Of a stretch of 10,776 bases of DNA, positions 1 to 7,459 are shown piece by piece. The notes under the pieces were generated by a model. It was not told where the DNA came from, did not search any database, and saw only the letters and a program-made list of their open reading frames with translations. The translations under genes and the position numbers were made by a program. Origin of the DNA: Mesenet sp031546805 (lineage in GTDB: Bacteria > Pseudomonadota > Alphaproteobacteria > Rickettsiales > Anaplasmataceae); NCBI GenBank assembly GCA_031546805.1, contig JAVBJW010000039.1, positions 1 to 10,776 of the forward strand. Reading direction: 5' to 3'. The stretch's first letter is position 1, and each line of letters opens with the position of its first letter.

Positions 1-183
1 TCCCTTTGCTGGCTCTGGCAGTACATTAATTGCTTTTTCGATAAAATCAAGAATTTTAGACGTATTCTCTCCAGATTTGACAAGAATGGGCTTTTTGAAC
101 TTCTTAGCAGCTCTTATTTGCCTTATATGAAATTTTTGTCCACATGGGCTAGCAATTGGCACATTGTTTCTATGCTGCAATAA
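1..183 (-). other. Unidentified open reading segment running off the left edge
   Basis: A stop-free minus-strand frame of 61 codons runs from 183 to the window edge. It overlaps the 3' end of the transposase fragment in another frame. It has no ATG; a GTG at 162 is the only obvious start. The translation includes RAAKKFKKPILVKSGE and ends in VLPEPAKG, a basic then mixed composition that looks like protein. I do not recognise the family. It could be the end of another gene fused to the transposase fragment, a frameshifted piece of the same element, or chance. Sequence beyond position 1 is needed to decide. Confidence 0.25.
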
Positions 184-452
184 TCAACTCCTATGTTACC
201 AAAAACCATAGCTTTTATGAATGATGAACCATTAAGTTTTCTCTTTCTTTTTATAAAGCCCACAGCGATTGATATTTCATCTGATTTTTCATTAAAGAAT
301 TCATTAAGGTTTTTTGATAAGTATGCTATTTTATCTATTGTAAGTTTTCTCATTACTATATCCAACAGCATATTATTTTCCTCCATTCTATCGACTTTAC
401 TTACACTTTTCCTTAACTTCACGCCTATTGTTTGTTGAACGTTCTCCGGCAA
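123..452 (-). pseudogene. IS4-family transposase, N-terminal fragment
   Basis: This is a remnant of a DDE transposase that would cut and move an IS4-type insertion sequence. The 109-codon frame opens at a TTG; the more natural start is the ATG at 353 (MRKLTIDK), leaving about 76 residues. The segment VGFIKRKRKLNGSSFIKAMVFG, followed by a SIETMCQLL stretch, matches the conserved N-terminal region of IS4-family transposases, which usually exceed 350 residues. The whole DDE catalytic domain is missing: the frame stops at 123-125 (TAA), and neither other minus-strand frame resumes a recognisable IS4 sequence before the edge. I therefore call a truncated, non-functional copy. The family call is by eye from motif resemblance. 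Confidence 0.7.
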
Positions 453-489
453 GAAAATATTTGAGAGCCATCTTAAAATACTGATATCT

Positions 490-630
490 CTATTTATGCT
501 CCTGATTATATGCTTTAATAACCTGCATTAACTCATAAGCTACTATAGATAAAACTATTGTAGCGTATGAATAGTAGGCTTCTTTCAAAACTTGCTTCTG
601 GGTAATGAAAACCCTGGATGAGAATTTGAG
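490..630 (-). other. Possible decayed ORF remnant
   Basis: A 46-codon stop-to-stop minus-strand frame has no usable start. It encodes a stretch including LKEAYYSYATIVLSIVAYEL and ends in KAYNQEHK before a TAG at 490-492. The hydrophobic-then-basic ending resembles a protein C-terminus, possibly from another mobile element, but I cannot assign a family. It overlaps the inverted repeat at 533-570. Chance openness is a real alternative. Confidence 0.2.
533..570. repeat. Imperfect inverted repeat / hairpin
   Basis: The left arm 534-548 (CATAAGCTACTATAG) pairs with the right arm 555-569 at 13 of 15 positions around a 6-base loop. An outer T-A pair extends it to 533-570. No T-run follows on either strand, so it is not a classical rho-independent terminator. 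It lies about 95 bases beyond the clpA stop codon and could form in the clpA mRNA 3' region. It may equally be a relic of a small palindromic or mobile element. Confidence 0.5.
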
Positions 631-664
631 CTATCTACGAAAATAAAGTTTCAAGAGAAGTATA

Positions 665-2935
665 TTAATTTGTTATGTCAAACATAATAGCATTACATTC
701 TTCATTCATATGAATTTTTAACTTTTTTCCTTTAGATAATCTGCTACATAATATTTCTTCAGCAATCTGCTGCTTTATTTCTCTTTCAATCACTCTCTCT
801 ATAGGACGTGCTCCTAATTCTTCATTATAACCAATTTTTACTAGATAATGTTTTACTTCATCATCAACTTCACACTTAATTCCTTTTTTTACAAGCTGCA
901 TTTTGAATTGTGAAATAAATTTGTCTATTATACAAATAATAACTTCTGGTTTTAAGCGAGAAAATGAAATAATTGCATCTAAGCGATTACGAAATTCAGG
1001 AGAAAATACCTTTTCCATAGCCTTTTTACTAGAATTAATATTAAAATCTCTATCTCTATCAAAACCAATAGAACTTTTGCTTAATTCAAATGTTCCAGCA
1101 TTTGTTGTCATAATTATAATCACGTTACAGAAATTAATTTTACGACCGTAAGTATCGGTAACACAACCGTAATCCATCATTTGCAACAATATATTGTAAA
1201 TATTGTGATGTGCTTTTTCTATTTCATCAAGAAGCAAAACACTATGTTGATTCTTAGCAATAGCATCAGTGAGCAATCCTCCATGATCATATCCTACATA
1301 TCCAGGTGGAGAACCTATAATTCTTGAAACAGCATGAGGCTCCATGTATTCAGACATATCAAAACGTATAAGCTTCATGCCTATATTTTCTGCCAATTGT
1401 TTAGCAAGCTCTGTTTTACCAACTCCTGTTGGTCCAGCAAATAGATAACTTGCAAGCGGTTTATTATGGTCTCTAAGCCCTGATTTTGCTATTTTAATAG
1501 AGTTAATAAGACAATTAATAGCCTCATCTTGCCCAAAGACAAAACTTTTTAATTTTTTTTCTAAATATCCTATTTTTCTTTGATCGTCAAATGTTGATTG
1601 ATTGCATGGTATGCCAGAAATTTTTGTCACAGTATTTTCAATATCTCTTGCAGTTATTGTTCTGCGTTGCATGCCTAGTAATTTACAATATGCACCTGCT
1701 TCATCAATCACATCTACTGCTTTATCCGGTAACATTTTATCAGAAATATACCTATTTGATAACTCAGCAGCTAACTTTATTGCTTGGTTAGTATAATGTA
1801 CATTATGGTAGGCTTCATAATAAGGCTTAATGCCTTGTAATATCTTTATTGTTTCTGTAACAAGAGATTCTTTGACATCTATTTTTTGAAATCTTCTGGC
1901 AAGTGCTCGATCTTTTTCAAAGCTATTATTGTATTCTTTATATGTAGTTGCTCCCACGCAACGTAGGGTACCACGTGCTAATGCTGGTTTAAGCAAATTG
2001 CTAGCATCAAGGAATCCACCACTTGTTGAACCAGCGCCAACTAATGTATGTATTTCGTCAATAAAAAGGATAGCATTTGGTCTTGCTTCAATTGCTTTTA
2101 TCACAGACTTAATACGCTCTTCAAAATCTCCACGATAGCGTGTGCCTGCAAGTAAACATCCTATATCCAAAGAATATATTACACTGAACTTCAGAGGATC
2201 TGGAACTTCACCTTTCACTATCTTCAAAACTAAACCTTCAATAATAGCAGTTTTTCCAACACCTGGATCACCGACATATAGAGGATTATTTTTTCTACGT
2301 CTTAGCAAAATTTCTATGGTTCTATTAAGTTCATATGTACGTCCTATTATATTATCTATTTTTTGATTTCTTGCCTGATTATTTAAATTAACACAATATG
2401 TTTGTAGGCTTTCATCGTCCTTTAGCACTTCATTTTTAGAAATAGTAGATTGTTCATCTAATTCTTGGCTAAGATTTAAATCATAATTTATCCTAGGTTC
2501 TTCGTTAGAATACGCTATATTAGATACAGAATTAATAATGTCAGCAATGTTTAAATCACACTCATGTAAAAAGTTTATTTTAGATGAGTTATATTCAGAG
2601 AGCACTTCAGCAAGTACATTTGCACCACTAACTTCTTTTTTTCCTAAACCGTGAGCATGTATAATAGCTCTATGTATTACACGCTGAAATGTAAAATCAG
2701 GTTTAACTTTAGTTAAATCACATTCAACTGTAATTTTGCTTTCATGTTGTAGAAAATCTATAATACCACTTTTTAATTCATTAATTTCAACATTGCACCT
2801 ATATAAGATCCGTTTGGCATCTATATCTTCTGTGAGAGCAAGTAACAAATGCTCGAGTTTAGCGAATTCATGATTAAAATTAAAAGCAATAGTTAATGCT
2901 TTGTACAAGCTAAGTTCAAGATTTTTAGATATCAC
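665..2935 (-). CDS. clpA: ATP-dependent Clp protease ATP-binding subunit ClpA
   Basis: This AAA+ unfoldase assembles as a hexamer on ClpP in the cytoplasm and threads substrates, including N-degron proteins, into the protease. At 756 residues it matches the E. coli protein (758). A Clp N-domain covers residues 1-140. The first AAA module has Walker A GDPGVGKT (222-229), Walker B ILFIDE (289-294) and an ARRF arginine pair near 346-349. The second has Walker A GPTGVGKT (501-508), Walker B LLLDE (567-571), TTNAG (610-614), FRNRLD (648-653) and the GARP sensor 2 (708-711). An IGF tripeptide (623-625) corresponds to the ClpP-docking loop. It lacks the long middle domain of ClpB. The start is a GTG with no clear Shine-Dalgarno, overlapped by a four-codon ORF. 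No clpS lies next to it. It follows nadE by 142 bases, so co-transcription is possible. Confidence 0.96.
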   Translation of the reverse strand: MISKNLELSLYKALTIAFNFNHEFAKLEHLLLALTEDIDAKRILYRCNVEINELKSGIIDFLQHESKITVECDLTKVKPDFTFQRVIHRAIIHAHGLGKKEVSGANVLAEVLSEYNSSKINFLHECDLNIADIINSVSNIAYSNEEPRINYDLNLSQELDEQSTISKNEVLKDDESLQTYCVNLNNQARNQKIDNIIGRTYELNRTIEILLRRRKNNPLYVGDPGVGKTAIIEGLVLKIVKGEVPDPLKFSVIYSLDIGCLLAGTRYRGDFEERIKSVIKAIEARPNAILFIDEIHTLVGAGSTSGGFLDASNLLKPALARGTLRCVGATTYKEYNNSFEKDRALARRFQKIDVKESLVTETIKILQGIKPYYEAYHNVHYTNQAIKLAAELSNRYISDKMLPDKAVDVIDEAGAYCKLLGMQRRTITARDIENTVTKISGIPCNQSTFDDQRKIGYLEKKLKSFVFGQDEAINCLINSIKIAKSGLRDHNKPLASYLFAGPTGVGKTELAKQLAENIGMKLIRFDMSEYMEPHAVSRIIGSPPGYVGYDHGGLLTDAIAKNQHSVLLLDEIEKAHHNIYNILLQMMDYGCVTDTYGRKINFCNVIIIMTTNAGTFELSKSSIGFDRDRDFNINSSKKAMEKVFSPEFRNRLDAIISFSRLKPEVIICIIDKFISQFKMQLVKKGIKCEVDDEVKHYLVKIGYNEELGARPIERVIEREIKQQIAEEILCSRLSKGKKLKIHMNEECNAIMFDITN

Positions 2936-3077
2936 TTACGTACCATAAAAATAAAATGTTTATCACATAAGAATTAAAAATAAGTTGAAAGTAAGAAGTG
3001 ATTTCTAATGTTGCGTTTAACTTGTATCAATCTAAAATTTTAAAAGATAGAAATTAAAGGGAGCGATATCTTAAAAC

Positions 3078-4589
3078 TTAAACAATACTGAGATTGAGTC
3101 CAAGTGGCGACTGCAGTCTTTTATATTCTGATTGTTTTATTAATTTTATAATATAATTAACTACTTCCGTGTCATAACCTCTCTCTATAATCCATTCAGC
3201 AGTTTTATTTTTTTCCAGTAGCATTCTCAATATCGAATCTAGAACATTATAATCTGGCAATGTATCTTGATCTATCTGATTATGACGTAGTTCTGCAGAT
3301 GGAGATTTATTAATTATGTTTTGATGGATAATGTCAGTTCTATTACATAAACTATTCTGAGGAATATTATTATTACGCCACTTGACTAACTCGTAAACTT
3401 CAGTTTTATATATATCTTTAATTGGGGCAAAGCCACCACACATATCACCGTAAATTGTAGCATAACCTACAGACATTTCTGATTTATTACCAGTTGCAAG
3501 CAGCATACTGCCAAATTTATTACTAATTGCCATGAAAATCATACCTCTGATTCTAGCTTGCATATTCTCTTCAGTAACATCAGAGTTATAACCAGTAAAA
3601 ATATCTCTTAGATTTTCCTGCAATAAGTTGAAAATAGCACTAATGGAAAGAATGGTATGTGATATACCAATCCCATTTGCAAACTCTTCTGCATCTTGAA
3701 TGCTCTCTTTTGAAGTGTATTCGGACTGTAGCATAAATGAACGTACTTTCACACTACCTAGTGCATCACAGGCAATTGTTGCAACTAAAGCAGAGTCTAT
3801 ACCCCCTGATAATCCAAGTATAACTTCGCCAAAGTTACTTTTTATAACATAATCACGCAGCCCAAGCATTAACGCTTGATAAACATCAGCTATATTATCG
3901 CAAGTAAGATTATAGTGTCGATTTATTTTAATTATATCGATTAACTTGCTTTCTTCTTGCCAATTGTGTAGTAAAACAACATTCTTACCACGCATAATAA
4001 AAGAGCTGCCACTAAATACATGTTCACCGTTTCCACCTACTTGGTTGACATATATAACAATCTTATTATCAAGGATATTGTAGTATTGATTTAAATCTTC
4101 AGTAAAATGTCTTCTCTTTTTTATATATGGTCTACTATCTGTAAATAATAAAATATCAAATTCGCCATTATTCTTCTCTTCTACTTTTAAGTCAGTATTT
4201 AAAATACAAAGTTTAATTTTCTTCTTGTTAAAAATAAAGTTATGTACCTTATTACTTTCTAAGTCAGACTCTGCTAACAATAAAACTCTGCCATCTTGTA
4301 ATAAGAACGTAGAATTAAATAATTTACCATTCTTTTCAGTAACACTCCCGATAATTGTAGGTATTTTAATGCGCTGTGCCAGTGTTTCTAATGCCTCATT
4401 ACATTTTATAAAAAGTCCATTTACAGGGGTCGGACATTTTTTCAAGTAACCAGATATTGCAAAATTAGAAAAGATCAATAACTCTGCAGAGTTATTTACA
4501 GCTTGCTGGCATACACTTAAAATTTTTTTAAGATTATATTCGATATCTTCAGTAATATAATTGAGTTGTGATATCAATACTAAATTCAT
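3078..4589 (-). CDS. nadE: NAD synthetase, glutamine-dependent type with degenerate glutaminase domain
   Basis: NadE amidates deamido-NAD to NAD with ATP, the last step of NAD synthesis. The protein has the two-domain layout of the glutamine-dependent form: a nitrilase-like domain (about 1-220) and a synthetase domain (about 235-503). The synthetase half looks intact, with pyrophosphatase loop SGGIDSA (261-267), ATGNKSEMSVGY (365-376), YGDMCGGFAPIKD (380-392), PSAELR (430-435) and EYKR (488-491). The nitrilase half is odd. Where the family has PELALTGY, this reads SNFAISGY (41-48), so the catalytic Glu is Asn42. The usual catalytic Lys region reads LAESDL, with Glu107 in its likely place. Cys128 is kept, but its CEDIW-like context is CILNT. 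The C-terminus is also short, ending soon after the EYKR motif. It may use free ammonia. It lies 61 bases after rnd on the same strand. Confidence 0.93.
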   Translation of the reverse strand: MNLVLISQLNYITEDIEYNLKKILSVCQQAVNNSAELLIFSNFAISGYLKKCPTPVNGLFIKCNEALETLAQRIKIPTIIGSVTEKNGKLFNSTFLLQDGRVLLLAESDLESNKVHNFIFNKKKIKLCILNTDLKVEEKNNGEFDILLFTDSRPYIKKRRHFTEDLNQYYNILDNKIVIYVNQVGGNGEHVFSGSSFIMRGKNVVLLHNWQEESKLIDIIKINRHYNLTCDNIADVYQALMLGLRDYVIKSNFGEVILGLSGGIDSALVATIACDALGSVKVRSFMLQSEYTSKESIQDAEEFANGIGISHTILSISAIFNLLQENLRDIFTGYNSDVTEENMQARIRGMIFMAISNKFGSMLLATGNKSEMSVGYATIYGDMCGGFAPIKDIYKTEVYELVKWRNNNIPQNSLCNRTDIIHQNIINKSPSAELRHNQIDQDTLPDYNVLDSILRMLLEKNKTAEWIIERGYDTEVVNYIIKLIKQSEYKRLQSPLGLNLSIV

Positions 4590-4650
4590 ATTTTTAAAAT
4601 ACTAAAAAATATTATTTGCATGCTGAAGACATAATAAACTCTATTAAAAA

Positions 4651-5799
4651 CTATTCATTAGTTGCTTTGCAATCTATTTTATTTGCTGAGACTATAATTT
4701 CAGAATTACCATCTATAAAATCATTTATACACTTGCCAAAAAATTCATATCTCCAACCTTTAGATAAACTACTATTTTGTCTACATATCGATTTTATTAC
4801 CTCGTTTTTCGAAGCAACAAGTTTTTGTGATATATTATTTACCTGGCACTTATTATATAATAACATTAAAAGAATATCCAAAGTAAATTTATTATAATTA
4901 AGCAAATTTTCGTCTAGCTTGCATTCTACTTTTTTATTTTTATCTAATATTTTTATAAACTCTAAAAGATCTTCTTCTGTTACACTTTTTTTCGTATATT
5001 TTTTTATGCAATCTTTGATTACGTTGCTATGTGCAAGACATTCTTCCGCCATAGAAACTATTTTTGAACTATTTATTATATGATTACGATTTATATTATA
5101 ACGCTTCGCTAATATTTCTTGCCACTCACTAATTGATTTTATCATGCTTATAAGCTCTACTTTCAATTCTCGATTGGTTTGTATTCTCTTCAAAATTCCT
5201 TTTGAATTATGAGCATATATATTAGTGTTACTGATTTTTTCCATCTCTTCTAAAAACCACAAAATCTTGTTGTCTTTTACCAATTTATCATGCAGTATTT
5301 GATACAAATCATATAGGTGTATTACATCATTTAAAGCATATTCTATTTGCTCTTTTGAAAGAGGACGTTTCAACCAATTAGAATTTTTTAACTTTGTCTT
5401 ATCAAGTTCTATTCCTTTTATTTGTTTAACTAGCTTGGAATAGCCGACTAAATTTTCATAGTAATAACAAAACATTGCGGCAATTTGAGTGTCAAAAACA
5501 GGACTTATTACTTTTGAAAGGACTGTAAACAATGCTTCTATATCATGCTTGCAGCCATGAAACACTTTTATAATCTTTGTGTCTAGTAATACCTGCTTAA
5601 GAGGCGATAGGTCAATATCACTTGCCAATGTATCAACAATAAATCTTATATCTTTGCAGGCAATTTGAATTAAACATAGCGTAGGATAATAAAGCTTACT
5701 ACTTGTTATAAATTCTGTATCAACTGCAATGAACTGAGGCTGTTTTGCTTCCAATTTTTCACAAATTTCCTTCAACTTTGTAGTTGTATTAATTAACAT
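4651..5799 (-). CDS. rnd: Ribonuclease D
   Basis: RNase D is a cytoplasmic 3'-5' exoribonuclease that trims tRNA precursors and other small structured RNAs. At 382 residues it is close to E. coli Rnd (375). The DEDDy exonuclease domain is complete: Asp27 and Glu29 (VDTEF), Asp86 in HGCKHDIEAL, and Tyr154 with Asp158 in YALNDVIHLYDLY. An HRDC domain follows at about 210-285 (ELKVELISMIKSISEWQEIL region), then a less conserved second HRDC-like tail to the C-terminus. The ATG at 5799 gives the family's usual N-terminus, but no Shine-Dalgarno precedes it. A nine-codon ORF with a good one overlaps the start. It is the first gene of the rnd-nadE-clpA run. The catalytic residues are all present, so I expect an active enzyme. 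Confidence 0.93.
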   Translation of the reverse strand: MLINTTTKLKEICEKLEAKQPQFIAVDTEFITSSKLYYPTLCLIQIACKDIRFIVDTLASDIDLSPLKQVLLDTKIIKVFHGCKHDIEALFTVLSKVISPVFDTQIAAMFCYYYENLVGYSKLVKQIKGIELDKTKLKNSNWLKRPLSKEQIEYALNDVIHLYDLYQILHDKLVKDNKILWFLEEMEKISNTNIYAHNSKGILKRIQTNRELKVELISMIKSISEWQEILAKRYNINRNHIINSSKIVSMAEECLAHSNVIKDCIKKYTKKSVTEEDLLEFIKILDKNKKVECKLDENLLNYNKFTLDILLMLLYNKCQVNNISQKLVASKNEVIKSICRQNSSLSKGWRYEFFGKCINDFIDGNSEIIVSANKIDCKATNE

Positions 5800-5818
5800 T
5801 AAAATTATACGTTTCCAT
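5789..5818 (-). CDS. Short leader ORF overlapping the rnd start
   Basis: A nine-codon ORF (METYNFNVN, then TAA) begins at an ATG at 5818-5816. A GAGG at 5830-5827 sits eight bases upstream, the best ribosome-binding site near rnd. The ORF runs past the rnd ATG (5799) in another frame and stops at 5791-5789. Ribosomes terminating here could step back to the rnd start, which has no site of its own. That coupling is inferred; the ORF and spacing are seen directly. It could be a chance ORF. Confidence 0.3.
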   Translation of the reverse strand: METYNFNVN

Positions 5819-5884
5819 ATGATTTACCTCGATGAGCACTCTTTAACTAATTTTAACATCTTTACTACGCATATACAATAATAG

Positions 5885-5890
5885 ATTATA
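5885..5890 (-). promoter_or_regulatory. Candidate -10 box for rnd
   Basis: Read on the minus strand this is a perfect TATAAT. It lies 86 bases upstream of the rnd ATG in a stretch with no other gene. The -35 region 17 bases further up is poor (TATAAA), so the assignment rests on the -10 alone. Perfect TATAAT hexamers also occur by chance in sequence this AT-rich. Confidence 0.3.
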
Positions 5891-5931
5891 ATATTAGTAC
5901 GCTTGTTTTTATAACTAACAAAAATCTAGGC

Positions 5932-6181
5932 CCTGTCAAAATTAAAAAAAGAAATATGATGAAAACTATATAATTGAGGTGGCTTTATATTTTTGCTATT
6001 CCACAGCGTTCCAATAGAAAAACACCTATAGAATATGATAAAGAGCCATACAAAGATTAATTGATTCAATAAACTCAAGCACTTTCGTAACGATAAATTG
6101 GCTATAGCATTCTTATCTTTCGTTCACATTCATGGCATCTATCTTTTGTTAGAATAGCTGTATAATCAATTTCAAGACAGG
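5932..6181. mobile_element. Internally deleted IS5-type element with candidate terminal repeats
   Basis: About 250 bases contain a decayed transposase C-terminus flanked by candidate inverted termini. CCTGTCAAAATT at 5932-5943 resembles the reverse complement of 6168-6181, CCTGTCTTGAAATT. The outer six bases match exactly; the inner parts agree if two bases are gapped. Intact IS5-type elements are about 0.8-1.4 kb, so most of the body is gone. The right end is three bases from the fabF stop codon. I see no convincing target-site duplication, so the exact limits are uncertain. Confidence 0.45.
5974..6157 (+). pseudogene. IS5-family transposase, decayed C-terminal fragment
   Basis: Translation from 5998 gives IPQRSNRKTPIEYDKEPYKD, close to the (I/P)PPRSNRK...YDKELYK block of IS5-family transposases, then a stop at 6058. 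The sequence resumes in another frame from 6065 as FNKLKHFRNDKLAIAFLSFV and ends at a TAG at 6155-6157. An intact relative would read roughly YKDRN-LIERF-FNKLKHFRRIATRY-DKLA. The RN codons, part of the ERF segment and the RIATRY segment have therefore been lost through several small deletions. An in-frame TGA at 6062 also interrupts the second frame. The catalytic Glu of the DDE triad, expected in the missing ERF segment, is gone. This copy cannot make transposase. Confidence 0.78.
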
Positions 6182-6184
6182 TTC

Positions 6185-7453
6185 TTATATTTTACCAAAA
6201 ATTAAAGATGCATTAGTACCACCAAATCCAAATGAGTTTGATAAGGCAAATCTAACTTTGTGTTCTTGTGCTTTCAAAGGAACAAAGTTCAAATCGCAAT
6301 CTTCAGATGGATTATGTAAATTTAAAGTTGGTGGAATTATGCTATTATTTAATGCAAGGATACAAAATATTGCTTCAACACTACCTGCTGCTCCAAGTAG
6401 ATGTCCTATAGATGATTTTGTTGAAGAGATTTGTAACTTATAAGCATGATCACCAAATACTTTTTTTATAGCGTTAACTTCTGCTTGATCTCCAAGCTGC
6501 GTTGAAGTCCCATGAGCATTGATATACCCTATATCATTTAGTTTAACACATGCATTTTTTAGAGCTAAATCCATAGCTTTTGCTCCACCAGCACCTTCTG
6601 GATCTGGAGTAGTGATATGATGCGCATCTCCTGAAAGACCATAACCTAAGAGCTCTGCATATATTTTAGCACCACGTTTTTTTGCATGCTCATATTCCTC
6701 AAGTATTACTATACCCGCTCCTTCACCCATAACAAATCCATCACGATTTTTATCCCACGGTCTTGAAGCAGTTTCAGGATTATCATGTTTTGATAACGCC
6801 TTAATTATTGAAAACCCTGCAATTCCTAACCTACATAAAGTCGCTTCTGAGCTACCAGCAACTACAACGTCCGCTTCCCCCAATTTTATCATCCGTGCAG
6901 AATTCACAATTGCGTGTGCTCCTGTTGCACATGCAGTAACTACTGATTCATTTGGACCTGTAATGCCATATTTAATTGAGATATGACCAGAAATTAAATT
7001 GATCAAACTTGCAGGGATAAAAAAAGGACTAATTCGCCTTGGACCTTTTTCATTTAAAAGTATAGCTGTTTTTTCTATGAATGGCAGGCCACCAATACCA
7101 GAACCTATAACAATCCCAACACGATCAGAATCAATACCATCTAGCTTAGAATCATGAACAAGTCCAGAATCCTCAATTGCTTGTTTTGCTGCAGCAAGAC
7201 CATAATGGATGAAGCTGTCCATTTTTCTTATGTCCCTGTCATCTACATAATCTGTAAGTTCAAGACCATATTCGCTATTTTCAGACTTTAAGGGAACTTG
7301 ACCGCCAATTTTACAATCAAGATCAGATATATCAAACCTATCTATAACCTTAATGCCAGATTCTCCATTAATTAATCGTGCCCATGTATCTTTAACATTT
7401 GCTGCCAGAGGGGTTATCAGGCCAAGACCAGTAATTACTACTCGCTTGCTCAT
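6185..7453 (-). CDS. fabF: 3-oxoacyl-[acyl-carrier-protein] synthase II
   Basis: FabF catalyses the decarboxylative condensation of malonyl-ACP with a growing acyl-ACP, the chain-elongating step of type II fatty-acid synthesis in the cytoplasm. At 422 residues it is slightly longer than E. coli FabF (413). The N-terminal thiolase-fold half contains the nucleophile Cys175 in VVTACATGAH. The C-terminal half contains His314 in NAHGTSTQLGD, Lys346 in SSTKSSIGH and His351 in the same block. The glycine-rich SFGFGGTNAS (407-416) near the C-terminus is the usual end motif. All Cys-His-His catalytic residues are present. It starts six bases after the acpP stop, so the two are almost certainly co-transcribed and FabF works on that carrier. 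The IS5 remnant begins just beyond its stop without damaging the reading frame. Confidence 0.97.
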   Translation of the reverse strand: MSKRVVITGLGLITPLAANVKDTWARLINGESGIKVIDRFDISDLDCKIGGQVPLKSENSEYGLELTDYVDDRDIRKMDSFIHYGLAAAKQAIEDSGLVHDSKLDGIDSDRVGIVIGSGIGGLPFIEKTAILLNEKGPRRISPFFIPASLINLISGHISIKYGITGPNESVVTACATGAHAIVNSARMIKLGEADVVVAGSSEATLCRLGIAGFSIIKALSKHDNPETASRPWDKNRDGFVMGEGAGIVILEEYEHAKKRGAKIYAELLGYGLSGDAHHITTPDPEGAGGAKAMDLALKNACVKLNDIGYINAHGTSTQLGDQAEVNAIKKVFGDHAYKLQISSTKSSIGHLLGAAGSVEAIFCILALNNSIIPPTLNLHNPSEDCDLNFVPLKAQEHKVRFALSNSFGFGGTNASLIFGKI

Positions 7454-7459
7454 AGAATA

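Noticed and set aside
193..438. 81-codon plus-strand ORF
   Set aside because: It is the antisense shadow of the IS4 transposase fragment and has no recognisable domain or ribosome-binding site.
903..2366. Several plus-strand ORFs of 64-82 codons
   Set aside because: All lie opposite clpA, whose motifs run unbroken through the region; they are shadows.
4616..4897. 93-codon plus-strand ORF
   Set aside because: Mostly antisense to the 3' end of rnd, with no family features.
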